Below are positions 31,987 through 43,181 of a DNA stretch of 56,431 nt, piece after piece. The stretch comes from Diphasiastrum complanatum. Taxonomy: Eukaryota; Streptophyta; Lycopodiopsida; Lycopodiales; Lycopodiaceae. Below the pieces are notes generated by a model that did not search any database, was not told the DNA's origin, and worked only from the letters and a program-made list of their open reading frames with translations. The stretch spans positions 7,365,966-7,422,396 of the forward strand of contig CM055115.1 of the NCBI GenBank assembly GCA_029204225.1. Reading direction: 5' to 3'. Numbering within the stretch: position 1 is the first letter of the stretch; each line of letters opens with the position of its first letter. The translations under genes and the position numbers were made by a program.

Positions 31987-33082
31987 TAAATGAAGAAGGA
32001 GAAGATCTTAAAAGATTTAGAACCCTAAATGACCTCTATCTTGAAACTATTTGGCTTTCAAGCATAGAAAGGAAGATTGAAACACATGCAACACTTTGCA
32101 CACACTAAGAATGGATTACAAACTCAAACCAACCTGAACACACTCTTGCTTAAGCTCTCAAACTTTCCAGCAAGTGACCAAATCAAGTTATGGTGTGAAG
32201 AGTTACTTGCATTCTTAGAAAATACCCAAAACTAGGATGCCAAAATTACCTAGTAATGAACAAACTTGATCAACATATGATCACCACACTAAGATATTGA
32301 TTCAACCTGTAAAACCACATGTAAACCACACTTCTAAAAGTTTATAAACTCCAGCAAGTGATAAATACAAGATTTAGAGGTGAATGAATGAGCACACTTA
32401 GTGAATCACAAGACTAGCTTCACTATCTTGTCAAAATTTGGTGTTTAGATGTAGATCTAAGATCACTTCACATGAGAATGTTCCTCAACCTGTTAAGAAC
32501 CTGAAAACACACTTGCATAATGGTTAACACCTTCCAGCAAATGCTCCAATCAAATTACATAAGGAGAGTTACTTACATGCTCAACAAAGTACACCAAAAT
32601 TTATGCCAAAATTGATGACAATCTTTACAATATGCTCTTCACAATGGAGCTTACAATATGTTCACCCAAAAAAGGGGATCTTTCATCCAAATGGGAGCTT
32701 TGCTCAGCCTTTAGGAGAATTACAACTCACTCAAAAGAGCATTTGTCATCCACTTAAGGAGAAGTTTCATCCACTTAAGGAGAGTGTTCATCCAAGAATG
32801 GAGATTGTCAACAATAGGATTGAAAAGAACATTGTTAGTATTGAATATGCACAAGCCTCACAATCAACAAATGATTAGGTGTTATGATCTGATCCAAAAT
32901 AGTTTCTTTTCAGCCTCTGATCTTCAATAGACCTGAAATATGCTTTTGATCCACAAGTTCAACTCACAAAACAAAGGTTCGTAAGATTTGATCAACAAAG
33001 CAATGCAAAATCATGCTAGAACTTGATCAAACATCCAAATATCACCAAAAATGGAATACTTACTATGAATAGAAGCCAACCA
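31987..33082 (-). other. 5' leader of element I
   Basis: About 1.1 kb between PBS and the gag start with no coding frame that I trust. It carries a short tandem repeat at 32749-32800 (unit about TTCATCCACTTAAGGAGA) that recurs, expanded, in element III at 47105-47172. Packaging or dimerisation signals would be expected here, but none can be identified by eye. Confidence 0.6.
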
Positions 33083-33094
33083 GCTCTGATACCA
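33083..33094 (-). other. Primer binding site of element I
   Basis: On the minus strand TGGTATCAGAGC follows the 5' LTR directly. It is the perfect plant copia site for initiator-Met tRNA. Confidence 0.92.
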
Positions 33095-33741
33095 TGTGAA
33101 AAATACAGATCCTAAGTGGATCTAAACTCCAAGATCATTGGCTTGAATGCTTGCACTCCAAACTACATAAGCTAGGAATTGGCAACACATTCTATGCTAC
33201 CTAGAATGCAAAGAACTTGATCAAAAAGCATTTATCACAAATGGAAACTTCCATAAACATCAAGTGCGGCCCAAAATAGCATTATACAGTCCATAATACA
33301 TCAGCCTATCACTTTTGGAAAGCACCTAAGATCATACACACAAAGCTTGAACTCAATCACTACACAATGCCAACAATGGAAGGAGAACCCAATAGAAAAA
33401 TCTCTCATTAAGCAAATGAATACAATGGATCTGCTCCAACCTGTTTCTCCACGGCCTACCTGCTATATATAGCTGAGAGAGATGACTCTCTCTCCTCTCT
33501 CTAGACCCTCCTTACCTAAAATATGCCCTATATAGGTAAAATTGGCATATATGTCCAAAATACATGAAAATGGACTCATTTCGAAGGTCTTGAAGTTTGA
33601 CACTTCTTCATACTGAAAAAATACACTTACTAGCAATATCTAGACCTGTTTCACACGTGTGAAAAGTCAGATCCTAAACTATGTGCCATTTTTAGCAATT
33701 TTGGCCTAAAACTAGACAAGGAAATGTTGACAATTTTCACA
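33095..33741 (-). repeat. 5' LTR of element I
   Basis: 647 bp; I saw no difference from 28186-28832. Contains TTTCACACGTGTGAAA at 33649-33664. Followed by the TCACG duplication. Confidence 0.93.
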
Positions 33742-33746
33742 TCACG

Positions 33747-33871
33747 TGTCCAAGAACAACTCTGTGGAAAACCCATATCTGGCACTTTCCTGGATTCAAA
33801 GAAATTTGATACTTGCGACAACGTTCAAATACTTTTTCCAATCGATCCAGGTGGTTTGATTCTATGCTATG
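33747..33871 (-). pseudogene. Gypsy RT, short middle piece between elements I and II
   Basis: On the minus strand it reads SIESNHLDRLEKVFERCRKY and QISLNPGKCQIWVFHRVVLG, the segment of gypsy RT just after the catalytic YLDD box. Its two neighbours in the protein lie at 39361 upwards (left end of the motif) and 28180 downwards. Only 125 bp of host sequence separates the two copia elements. Confidence 0.85.
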
Positions 33872-34521
33872 TGTGAAAGATTCAACTAGTTTCATCACAT
33901 TTTGCAATATTTCCATATATGGCATATTGAGGCCAAAACTTGTTTTAGACTTAGAGGTTGACTTTTCAAAGTTCATTAGTCTAAATTTCATCTAAATAAA
34001 CACTTTTTGAAAGTGTGGGAAAGATAGAATGCAAGTTTGAGTAGATTCAATTTGAATAAGTTGGGTACATTGAATCTAGACCCAAAATTGGTAGAGTTAG
34101 CATTTTGGTGGGAAAGCCAAGTGGCCAAATAGGGTTTGGACCTACTATAAAAGGATGTAACTCATGGAGAGAGTAATTTTCTCTCTTCTCTATTGCATTT
34201 CATGCTCATACATGGTTCTCTTGGGTTCTACTATCCATTGGTGCACTATCTTGGTGATTGCTTGCAATTCTATGTGTAGAATGATCTATATTTGCTATTT
34301 TTGGATCCACACGTGTGAAATATAGTAGCTTGCTGGTTTTGTATGGACAACAATAGTACATAATCATTTCATTCAAGTTTGATCAAGTTCTATTAGTGTT
34401 TACATCTCAAATTGTGTGTAGATGCTAATTTTTCTACATTGGTAAAATTGGTAGTGTATTTCTCTTTCTAACCAAAGATCATTCAAGTAGATTGGATATT
34501 AAGGATCTGAAATCTTTCACA
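33872..34521 (+). repeat. 5' LTR of element II
   Basis: 650 bp, TGTGAAAGATTC...ATCTTTCACA. TATA box CTATAAAAGG near 34145; palindrome CACACGTGTG at 34308-34317. Confidence 0.92.
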
Positions 34522-34533
34522 TGGTATCAGAGC
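34522..34533 (+). other. Primer binding site of element II
   Basis: TGGTATCAGAGC directly after the LTR, perfect for initiator-Met tRNA. The leader from 34534 to 35120 holds no gene. Confidence 0.92.
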
Positions 34534-35120
34534 TTGTGTTTCAGGTTATGAAGGAGGAAATCAGATCTATCAATGATTTGGTGAAGATATCAAGTCTAGA
34601 GCATGCTAGAGAGGATTCTACACCAAAATCGGATTTTTTGCTTTTGTAGATTGGATCTTTTGTAGATCAAAACACTAAATAGGTCAATATACTTGTTCAA
34701 TTCCGCTTTTTGAGTTCACATACTGGATTAGGCCGATTTTTGGATCATTGGTTCAGCCTAAGTGGTGGCTTATAGATTGCATATCAAATTTTCAGCATTT
34801 GCATGTAGATTTGGAATAGTCAATTTTTGTGATTTTGTCAAAGCCCTAATTTTGATTGGATCTCTAGATAGTGAGGTTGCTGGACTTCATTTGAGTGTCT
34901 TTCAATCTTAGGAAGTGGCAAAAGTCATTAGATTGAGGATAGATCATAGGTTGATCAAGATTCCATGATTCTATGTGTTGATTTGCTTGGATAAGTGCTA
35001 GAAGAGAATTTGTGAGATAGTTTCAAATCTTGGTGATTTCTTTTGAAGGCATTTGTTGTTGTTAAAAGGAGTGCTTTGTGCATTGAAGTAGGTTGAAAGA
35101 GAAGATCAGGTCATTGCTAC

Positions 35121-37127
35121 ATGGCAACCTCAATTGGAGTCATGTTGGAAGCCAATGATAGGCTTACCTCAAGTAACTATTCATTGTGGAAAGTGAGGAT
35201 GGAGTCACTTCTTGAGATGAATGATGTTTTCGATATTGTTGTAGGCTTGGAGGAGAGACAAAAGACACAACAAGATCAATTGAGATATGATAAGAGTGCC
35301 AAGAAGCCTCTACACATGATAAAGATGAATGTTACCAATGAACTTCTCAAGGAAGTTGGTAAGTGCACATCATCTTTGGAAGCTTGGAATTCATTGAAGA
35401 AGCTTTATGAATCCAAGTCTACTTCTAGAGTGTTAACTCTAAGAAGGCAAATCTTTTCTTGTTTGCAAAAGAATGAAGAAAGTCCAAGTACTTTTGTTTT
35501 GAGAATGAAAGCATTGAATGATGAGTTAGCTTGCATAGATGAAAGCATTAAGGAAGGAGAGCTTATTCAAGTGATTCTTAATGGCTTGTTGGATGCTCAT
35601 GCTAACATTGTTCAAAGTATTGCTATTCAAAAGACTTTGCCAGGTTTGATGGATCTTCAAGAGATCTTGATCAATGAGGAATATAGGCTTCAAGCAAGAG
35701 GTGGATCTACATCGACACTTCAAGAGGATGCTATGTTCACAAAGGGCAAAACCAAAAGCAAGTGGTCTAACGGGCAAGATCAAGTGGATGATTCTTCAAG
35801 TGACAAAAAGAAGGATAGATCAAATCTCGAGTGCTTTTATTGTGGCATCAAAGGACACTTTGCAAGTGAATGCTACAAGAAGAAGAGAGATCAAGGAGAC
35901 AAGCAAGGTAATCTTACTCTTGATGAGGATGATTTGGATGTGCAAGATGCAAATGATGATGCCTTTGTGATGTCTTCATGTATGCTTGCTAATGATGGAG
36001 ATCTAGATCCTTGGTGGATTGATAGTGGAGCAAGTTCACACATGACCTTTCACAAAGCATACTTCACTTCTTTGTTGGCATATGGAGATGACAAGAGGGT
36101 GATCTACACGGCCAATGATGCTGAGTGTGCAATCAAAGGGATTGGCACAATTCCTATTTCTCTCTCTACAAATAGGAATGTTCATTTGGAGGATGTCTTG
36201 TTTATTCCATCTATTACCAAGAATTTGCTTAGTGTGAGTCAAATGCTAAGTAAGGGCCTCAAGGTGGAGTTTGATGGAGATGCTTGTTTGATCAAAAGAA
36301 AGGATGTCTTGATTGGAAAAGGTAAAAGGCAAGGGAAGTTGTTCAAACTTGATGCTTGTGTTATTGCTAACCAAGTTGGATGTGTTGCAAGGGAGCAAAT
36401 TTCTATTCAAGAGGTTTGGCACAAAAGGATGAGACACCTCAACTTCAAGTCATTGGAGGTTGGTCTTCCAAGTTCCTTAAGTAATGACAAGCATGTTTGT
36501 GAGTCTTGTGCTTTGTCTAAGTCACATAGATTACCTTATACTAGATCTATTTCTAGATCTACAAAGCCTTTTCAACTTGTACATTCGGATATTCATGGAT
36601 TTACTACAATTAGCAATAGTGGAGCTAAGATGTATGTAACATTCATTGATGATTTTAGTAGATTTTGTTGGTTCTATCTACTAAAGAGCAAGGATGAAGT
36701 GTCTGATGTCTTTGTCAAGTTCAAGAATGCAAGGGAGAACCAATTTTCCACAAAGATCAAGTGCTTGAGAGGTGACAATGGTGGTGAGTACATATCTAAC
36801 AAGTTCAAGGCCTTTTGTGATGAGCATGCGATCAAGAGGGAGTATACAACATCAAGGACCCCACAAAAAAATGGAGTCACTGAAAGGAAGAATAGGACTT
36901 TATGTGAAAGTGCTAAAGCTATGAGGTTAAGTTCTAATCTTGACAAACCATTTTGGGATCAAGCTTTGTTGTGTGCCAATTTCTTGTGCAATAGGTGGCC
37001 GAGTGCTATTTTGGATGGAAGGACACCTTTTGAGATGCTATTCAAGAGGAGGCTGAGTGTCAACTTTCTAAGAACGTTTGGATGCACATGCTATGTCAAC
37101 ATTACTCTTGATGATAGGACCAAGTAG
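35121..37127 (+). CDS. Copia gag-protease-integrase polyprotein, ended by a nonsense codon
   Basis: 668 residues from ATG 35121. Gag UBN2 domain at residues about 15-200 (NYSLWKVRMESLLEMNDVFD), CCHC knuckle CFYCGIKGHFASEC at about 238-251, aspartic protease WWIDSGASSHMT at about 299-310 (catalytic DSG), GAG-pre-integrase region with HKRMRHLN at about 435 and a CESCALSK zinc pair, then the integrase core with the catalytic D-D-E triad: HSDIHG (about 491), LRGDNGGEY (about 552) and PQKNGVTERKNRT (about 585-597). The frame stops at 37125-37127, where relatives have Trp (DDRTK then WDPSS), so a TGG to TAG change is likely. Pol text continues after it. Confidence 0.9.
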   Translation: MATSIGVMLEANDRLTSSNYSLWKVRMESLLEMNDVFDIVVGLEERQKTQQDQLRYDKSAKKPLHMIKMNVTNELLKEVGKCTSSLEAWNSLKKLYESKSTSRVLTLRRQIFSCLQKNEESPSTFVLRMKALNDELACIDESIKEGELIQVILNGLLDAHANIVQSIAIQKTLPGLMDLQEILINEEYRLQARGGSTSTLQEDAMFTKGKTKSKWSNGQDQVDDSSSDKKKDRSNLECFYCGIKGHFASECYKKKRDQGDKQGNLTLDEDDLDVQDANDDAFVMSSCMLANDGDLDPWWIDSGASSHMTFHKAYFTSLLAYGDDKRVIYTANDAECAIKGIGTIPISLSTNRNVHLEDVLFIPSITKNLLSVSQMLSKGLKVEFDGDACLIKRKDVLIGKGKRQGKLFKLDACVIANQVGCVAREQISIQEVWHKRMRHLNFKSLEVGLPSSLSNDKHVCESCALSKSHRLPYTRSISRSTKPFQLVHSDIHGFTTISNSGAKMYVTFIDDFSRFCWFYLLKSKDEVSDVFVKFKNARENQFSTKIKCLRGDNGGEYISNKFKAFCDEHAIKREYTTSRTPQKNGVTERKNRTLCESAKAMRLSSNLDKPFWDQALLCANFLCNRWPSAILDGRTPFEMLFKRRLSVNFLRTFGCTCYVNITLDDRTK

Positions 37128-37655
37128 GATCCATCTTCAAGAAGAGGTATTTTTGTTGGATATAGTGAGGTGAGTAAAGCCTACAAGCTTTACATTCCTT
37201 CTACTAACAAAGTGATTGTTGGTAGAGATGTCATTTTTGATGAGGGGAACATTCCAAAGGTGTCTTCAAGCATGATTGATGGTAAAGTAGATGGATCTAA
37301 CATTCTTGATGTTGATGAGAAGGATCCTACTTTGGATGGTGGTGATGATGGACCTTCATCAAGTCAAAAGCCAAGGAGAACATCAAGAGAGAAACAAGTA
37401 CCTTCAAGGCTCACATATGATCAAAAGGGTAAGCAAGTAGTTTTTGGAAATTATGCTGCTTTCCTAACCTCTTTGGATGAGCCTAAAAGTGTAGATCAAG
37501 CAAGGAAAGAAGAGGAGTGGATCCAAGCAATGGATCTCGAGTATCAAGCTCTTATGAAGAATGGAACATGGAGATTGGTGGAGTTGCCTAAGGACAAGAA
37601 AGCTATTGGATGCAAATCGATCTTCAAGGTGAAGACAAACCAAGATGGATCTATC
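37128..37655 (+). pseudogene. Copia element II: integrase tail and start of RT
   Basis: In frame after the nonsense codon: DPSSRRGIFVGY, VSKAYKLYIPSTNKVIVGRD, an acidic linker, then the RT start (EEEWIQAMDLEYQALMKNGT, WRLVELPKDKKAIGCKSIFK). After DGSIN the copia text is lost: the next readable part is far downstream in RT. Roughly 120 residues are missing, including the stretch with the first catalytic Asp. Confidence 0.85.
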
Positions 37656-38712
37656 AACTCTCTCAAGGCTTTGTTATGAGTGAGTATGATCATTCACTTT
37701 ATTATAGGTTTGTTGGAAATGATGTTACCATCTTGCTAATCTATGTGGATGATATCATCTTGAGTGGTGGAGACAATCAAGATGTGGAGGATATCAAGAA
37801 TGCTCTTAAGAAGGAGTTTGAGGTGGATGATCTTGGTAATTTGCATTACATTTTAGGAATAGAAGTCATTAGATCTTCTCAATCTACTTTCATTTTTCAA
37901 GAGAAGTATGCTAATTCTATTCTAGAAAAATTTCATATGGTAGATGCAAAAGCTATTGATACACCTATGGAGTCTCATGTAAAGCTAACTATAAGAGGTA
38001 ATGAAAGATCCTTCGAGGACATTACTCTCTATAGAAAGCTAGTTGGTTCACTCATCTATCTAACCATTACTAGACCTGATCTAGGCTATTGTGTTGGAAG
38101 ATTGAGTCAATTCATGCAAGATCCTAGTGAGGAGCATTGGAAGCTAGGAAGGCGAGTTTTGAGGTACATCATTGGAACTCGAGATTTTGGCATATTGTAT
38201 GAGGGATCATCACCTAATCTTTTTGGATTCTCAGATTCAAACTATGCTGGAGATGTAATGGATAGGAAATCCATTAGTGCTTATTGTATTTTCATAGGTG
38301 ATGGAGCTATATCATGGATGTCAAAGAAACAAGCCACTATCTCATTGTCATCTAATGAGGCCAAGTACAAGCTCTTACACATTGCACAAAGGAGATGGTA
38401 TGGATCAAGAGGATGATCAAGGATCTTCACTTGCTGGATTTTCAGAGAGCCCAATCATCTTTTGTGACAATCAATCGGCCCAAATAATGGCATCCAATCC
38501 TATCTTTCATGCTAGGAGCAAGCATATTGAGATACAATATCATTTTGTGAGGGAGCGAGTCATTGCAAAGGAGGTGGAGCTTCAACATCTGTCTTCAAGG
38601 GAATGTGTAGCTGATATCTTCACCAAAGCATTGGGAAAAGACTTGTTCATGAAGCATAGGACTTCACTTGGAGTATTTTCAAAGTCTATGCTAAAACTAG
38701 TTGAAGAGGGAG
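37656..38712 (+). pseudogene. Copia element II: C-terminal RT and RNase H
   Basis: It reads VMSEYDHSLYY, ILLIYVDDIILSG (YVDD box near 37741), VDDLGNLHYILGIEV, the connection region (ITRPDLGYCVGRLSQFMQ) and RNase H (ISWMSKKQATISLSSNEAKY). A frameshift near 38370 separates this from the RNase H end (IIFCDNQSAQIMASNPIFHA, ADIFTKALGKD). The frame runs over the polypurine tract (38699-38712, AGTTGAAGAGGGAG) and stops at the first LTR codons, as is usual in this family. Confidence 0.85.
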
Positions 38713-39358
38713 TGTAAAAGATTCAACTAATTTCATCACATTTTGCAATATTTCCATATTTGGCATATTGAGGCCAAAACTTGTTTTAGACTTAGAGGTT
38801 GACTTTTCAAAGTTCATTAGTCTAAATTTCATTTGAATAAACACTTTTTGAAAGTGTGGGAAAGATAGAATGCGAGTTTGAGTAGATTCAATTTGAATAA
38901 GTTGGGTACATTGAATCTAGACCCAAAATTGGTAGGGTTAGCATTTTGGGAAAGCCAAGTGGCCAAATAGGGTTTGGACCTACTATAAAAGGATGTAACT
39001 CGTGGAGAGAGTAATCTTCTCTTTTCTCTATCTCATTTCATGCTTATACATGGTTCTCTTGGGTTCTACTATCCATTGGTGCACTATCTTGGTGATTGCT
39101 TGCAATTCTATGTGTAGATGATCTATATTTGTTATTTTTGGATCCACACGTGTGAAATATAGTAGCTTGCTGGTTTTGTACGGACAGCAACAGTACATAA
39201 TCATTTCATTCAAGTTTGATCAAATTCTATTAGTGTTTGCATCTCAAATTGTGTGTAGATGCTGATTTTTCTCCATTGGTAAAATTGGTAGTGTATTTAT
39301 CTTTCTAACCAAAGATCATTCAAGTAGATTGGATCTTAAGGATCTGAAATCTTTCACA
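38713..39358 (+). repeat. 3' LTR of element II
   Basis: 646 bp, TGTAAAAGATTC...ATCTTTCACA; about 3.5% different from the 5' LTR. The first bases carry a G to A change (TGTG to TGTA). Palindrome CACACGTGTG at 39145-39154. Confidence 0.92.
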
Positions 39359-39360
39359 TG

Positions 39361-40157
39361 GACTCCAAGGTCATCCAAGTAAATTTCAAGGAGTTTCTGT
39401 AGATAATCTCTAAAAGAAAATTGCATTACTCTTTGAAACGAACTTGGTGCATTACAGAGTCCAAGTGGCATTACTTTGTAAGCATAGGTCTCCCATTTTG
39501 TTGCAAAGGCTGTTTTATGACGATCTTCAGGTGCAATTTTGACCTGGTTATAACCACTAAATCCATCCAGAAAACTATAAGCTTCCACTCCAAGGTGGTC
39601 CAAAATGCTTTCAGTAAAAGGTAATGGAAAGTGATCTTTTCTCGTTACTTTGTTCAAGGCCTCGAGATTCAGATAAATTCTCAATTTTCCATTCTTCCTA
39701 GGAACAATGCCAATTGGTGAAACCCATTTGGTATGCTCAATCTCATAAATGAAATCATCATCAAGCAATCTCTGAAGCTCTTTCTTTATCAAATCTGCAA
39801 CATTAGGATTGCGGCGATAGAACTTTGTAACCTTTGGAATTGATTAGGTATCAAAGATATGGTGTGTTCAATAACTGACATCAGAATACTTTTAAGATCT
39901 TTATAAGTCCAGACAAAGCAATCTTGATACTTAATAAGAAACTTCCGTAGCGCTTGAAAATGTTCAGGATTAAGTTGTGATCCAACTTGTACAATCTTTT
40001 CTGGTTCTCTTGGCTTAGCAAGATTCATAGGCTGTGTCCTAGCTGGGTCATCATAAACAACTTTCAATTCTGGCACTTGTTCTTCCTGTTCACGATGTGC
40101 TTTTGGTAACATGATAACCACATCATCCAGTGTATAGCATTTGAAATATTCAAGCAT
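39361..40157 (-). pseudogene. Gypsy RT, N-terminal half
   Basis: The minus strand reads HFQALRKFLIKYQDCFVWTY (about 39965), LQRLLDDDFIYEIEHTKWVS (about 39780), IGIVPRKNGKLRIYLNLEAL, KDHFPLPFTESILDHL, YSFLDGFSGYNQVKIAPEDR (about 39580, first catalytic Asp), KTAFATKWETYAYKVMPLGL and the YLDD box (about 39372). A frameshift lies near 39790. The protein continues at 33871 after element II. Confidence 0.85.
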
Positions 40158-41260
40158 ATCATGCTGGACCTCATCTGATTTCTCTTTATCAAAAGGATTA
40201 GACTTGGATTTTCGCTTAGCCTTCTTAGCTAAAGTTGATCATGGAGGTGATGACTTCTGAGAGGATAGACTTTTCTTCGAAGGTGAAGACTTCTTGGACG
40301 ATGATGTCTTGCTAGGACTCTGACTTGAAGAATATTCATCAACTTTTCTTTGCCTTTATTCAGTAAGATTGACACATTCTTTGAATCTGTCTTGTGATGT
40401 GGATTTTCCCATTTTAGGATCGTATTATAATGTTGTTTAGCTTGTTTCTTTGTCATTGATCCTGAGATCCTGTCTTTCTTCAATATAATTGCTTTTGATG
40501 ATTTTATTGTCGGTTCATCAGGAATATTACTTACTCCAAATTTGGTCGGATCCATATGATTTAGAATTTTCTCATCAGTAAGTTCTTCATTGTCATCATA
40601 AGTCAAGGCATGACTCACATGAATGAGTTCGTCTTCAATTGGGTCTGGTATGGGCTCCGTTGATATCCAAGACACATTCAGCACATTTAGTGAAAAAGTG
40701 ATCGGTGTATCCAAAGTTCGATCCAATAATAAAATTTTACAAATCGGATTGATTATCTTGTTGACACATGTAGCCTGCTGTACAATCAATCGTTGCAAGA
40801 ACTTGATTTTAGTTGACAGTATTGTTTTGAGAGTCATAATGAACTCCCCAATTTTTTACTGGTTGGTCACAAGTATGATCCGTTATTGATGCATCACCCT
40901 CTTTTTGAGCCACTAGTTTGATAGTCCAAGTTACGAGATCAACTTTGACTGCACGTTCACGATTTTCAGAAGTGATTTTTTTGGTACTCTTGTTATGAAT
41001 CACTTGTGCAACTCATAACCATGGGCGTCCTAGTAGGACTCGATAGACATTCGATTCTTCAGGTAAGTCCATTACTACGAATGTAATGATGCAGCAATTC
41101 TGACAGGTATATCTTCAACCATTCCTCGTGGACGAACTATCATTTGATCAGCCAGCTTAATGGCAAAAGTTGCAAGCTTTATCCTTGTAAGGCCCCATTT
41201 TGCACATAGCTTTGTCGAAATCAGGTTAACTCCTGAATCGCCATCTATCACGGCTGCTTC
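40158..41260 (-). pseudogene. Gypsy pol linker and aspartic protease
   Basis: The minus strand at about 41265-41090 reads EAAVIDGDSGVNLISTKL, then KLADQMIVRPRGMVED, an aspartic protease of the type AxIDSG-D/A-VNLIS in which the DSG order is disturbed. 40837-40229 is an open linker (SWISTEPIPDPIEDELIHVS). Several frame breaks lie between. Confidence 0.65.
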
Positions 41261-41411
41261 GTTAGAAAATTGCTTATGCTATATCGATAGGGTGATATTT
41301 TTTTTGCTTTATTTCCCAAGCTGCTCCCACATGGAGTACTTCATTAGATTCTTCAAATCCAGCACAAAAAAGTGGCTCTTGATGGACTTATGGTTCAGCT
41401 TGAGTTAACTT

Positions 41412-42060
41412 TTACACTAATACTTCTTTTGCTTTTGGCACCGACTTCAGGAACTCTCCTAACGAAATATTGATCTTACTAGACAAAATATTCATAAGCA
41501 GTTCTGTTTGCGGCGCTTCCGATTCAGTCATCTTGAAGGGTTCTTCGTGATGATGCAATTGAGCATTCATATATGTGTGTGGATTATTCGGTGGTTGCAC
41601 TAGTGAAGAACGAACCTCGGCTATTGCTCTAGCGGCTTCAAGCTCCTCTTCCTCTTGCAAATGTTTAATCCATTGTCTCATATCTTGGTATCTCCTCTTT
41701 TCTGCATGAAGATTTGGATAGACTCCAGATGCTGTTGGTATATCAGTAGATGGTATAGAATTACCAGGTGTTGGAATTGCTACAGGTTCCTTCTGCTTCT
41801 GTGCTCTGGTAACCACCATCAAGGGTACACTTGGTTCAGTCTAAGCTGTTGGTCTTCTCTTGATTGTGATTAAATTTACAAGAGCTGTGGCCGGCGGCAG
41901 CTTTGGTCTTGTTGGACACTCCTTGTAGTAATGGCCATATCCACAGTCATGACATAATGGTACAAATTTGCCTTTGTTTGAACATTCTGCAACTCTGTGA
42001 TTTTTTTCACATGCAAAGCATCCAAGCAGTGCTCTGGTCCAATTTCTAGATGCTTGTTGT
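41412..42060 (-). pseudogene. Gypsy gag C-terminus with two zinc knuckles
   Basis: It reads CFACEKNHRVAEC and CHDCGYGHYYKEC (about 42030-41930), a pair of CCHC-like knuckles, then an open stretch 41822-41412 with a coiled-coil-like acidic part (QEEEELEAARAIAEVRSSLV). The upstream gag continues at 48129 once element III is removed. Confidence 0.75.
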
Positions 42061-42715
42061 TGTGAAAAAAACGGATCTTGAATGGATCCAAACTCCCAAA
42101 ATACTTGGCTAAGATCTTTGCACAACAAGCTACAAAAGCTATAAATGGCAAAGCATCCTAATGCTACCTTTGATACACATGAACTTGACAAAGCATTCAA
42201 GAGACAAAAGAAACTAATAAAAGGTACTGATGGCAGCCAAAAATAGCAAAAAATAGGGCTCCCAACAGCAGCGTACTACTTTTGGAAACCTCTTTAAATC
42301 ATACACAAAAGCTTGAAGACAATACACAAAGCAATGCTCTCAATGGAAGAAGAAACTGTGACAATGATCTATTGATCTCTCTCAACAATACAATAAGTTT
42401 CTCCAACCTGTTCTCCACGAATTTTAGCCTTATATAGGTGAGAAAGATGACTCTCTCTCCTCTCTCTAGAACTTAGGCCCCAAATTTAGGGCACCAGTAG
42501 CCTAAAATAGCCAATTTTGGCCTATATGTCCAAATAACATGATTTTGGTGTCATTTCGAAGATCCTAAAGTTTGAGACTTCTTTAACATGAAATATATAT
42601 TTATATAAAAGTATCTAGGCCTCTTTCACATGTGTGAAATGTTAGATCCAAAACTATGTACAAAAACTACCAATCTAGGCCTCAAACTAGCTAGGAAATG
42701 TTGACAATTTTCACA
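42061..42715 (-). repeat. 3' LTR of element III
   Basis: 655 bp. Palindrome TTTCACATGTGTGAAA at 42624-42639, with one changed base in the centre compared with element I. The polypurine tract AGTTGAAGAGGGAG (minus strand) is at 42716-42729. Confidence 0.92.
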
Positions 42716-42728
42716 CTCCCTCTTCAAC

Positions 42729-43181
42729 TTAACTTGCTAGTTTTACAACACTACTTTGCTCCAACCTAATAATGATCTCCATCATGATAATAGATCTCTT
42801 CTCAAGTGTTCTAATATGTACAATATGAAGTACACCATAATTGATATAGATAATAGTGTCCATATAGGATGCTTCACTATTTCTTACATCAATTTTACAT
42901 AGAATGGTGAACATGATACATGTAAAAGAACATAGAATCATAATGAAAGGATTCATCCATGTATCCACCTTTTAATTCTCTGTAAAACCACAGCAAACAA
43001 GTTGTAAGTGAAAGTAACCAACGAGTGTTTGCATGCCTCCTCCACATTCCACTATGCCCATAGTGAATGCACCATGTATCTCCATGAATAAACCTCCATC
43101 ACCACCTTGCCTTTGTAGATCTCCAATCCAGGAAAGACCTTGAGTGAATGAATGTCAAAATGATGTGTTCTCTGCTACATT
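42729..43181 (-). pseudogene. Element III: C-terminal end of the unknown region, interrupted
   Basis: It matches the last ~150 residues of the element I frame (for example CKIDVRNSEASYMDTIIYIN and LEQSSVVKLAS), but has stops at 43182-43184 and shortly after. Either this end is not required or element III has decayed here. Confidence 0.7.

Larger units (their letters stand above)
28186..33741 (-). mobile_element. Copia element I: young, non-autonomous, gag plus unknown region
   Basis: A complete 5556-bp element: LTRs 28186-28832 and 33095-33741 (647 bp each, no difference seen by eye), target duplication TCACG at 28181-28185 and 33742-33746, Met-tRNA PBS and polypurine tract. The interior holds one frame of 1024 codons starting with copia gag and continuing into a long region with no known retroelement domain. 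It has no protease, integrase, RT or RNase H. Identical LTRs mean a recent insertion, and since the element cannot make its own enzymes it must be moved in trans by a relative with the same ends. Confidence 0.93.
33872..39358 (+). mobile_element. Copia element II: gag-pol element, defective
   Basis: LTRs 33872-34521 (650 bp) and 38713-39358 (646 bp) differ by about 23 substitutions and two small indels. Perfect Met-tRNA PBS, polypurine tract, gag, protease and integrase are present. Pol is disabled three times: a nonsense TAG at 37125-37127, a deletion of the first half of RT near 37655, and a frameshift near 38370. The expected 5-bp target duplication is missing: the left flank is CTATG and the right flank TGGAC, sharing only TG. 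It is the conventional relative of elements I and III. Confidence 0.9.

Noticed and set aside
37610-37680. Programmed frameshift or intron between the two RT frames of element II
   Set aside because: About 120 conserved RT residues are absent altogether, not merely in another frame, so a deletion explains the junction. No splice consensus is present.
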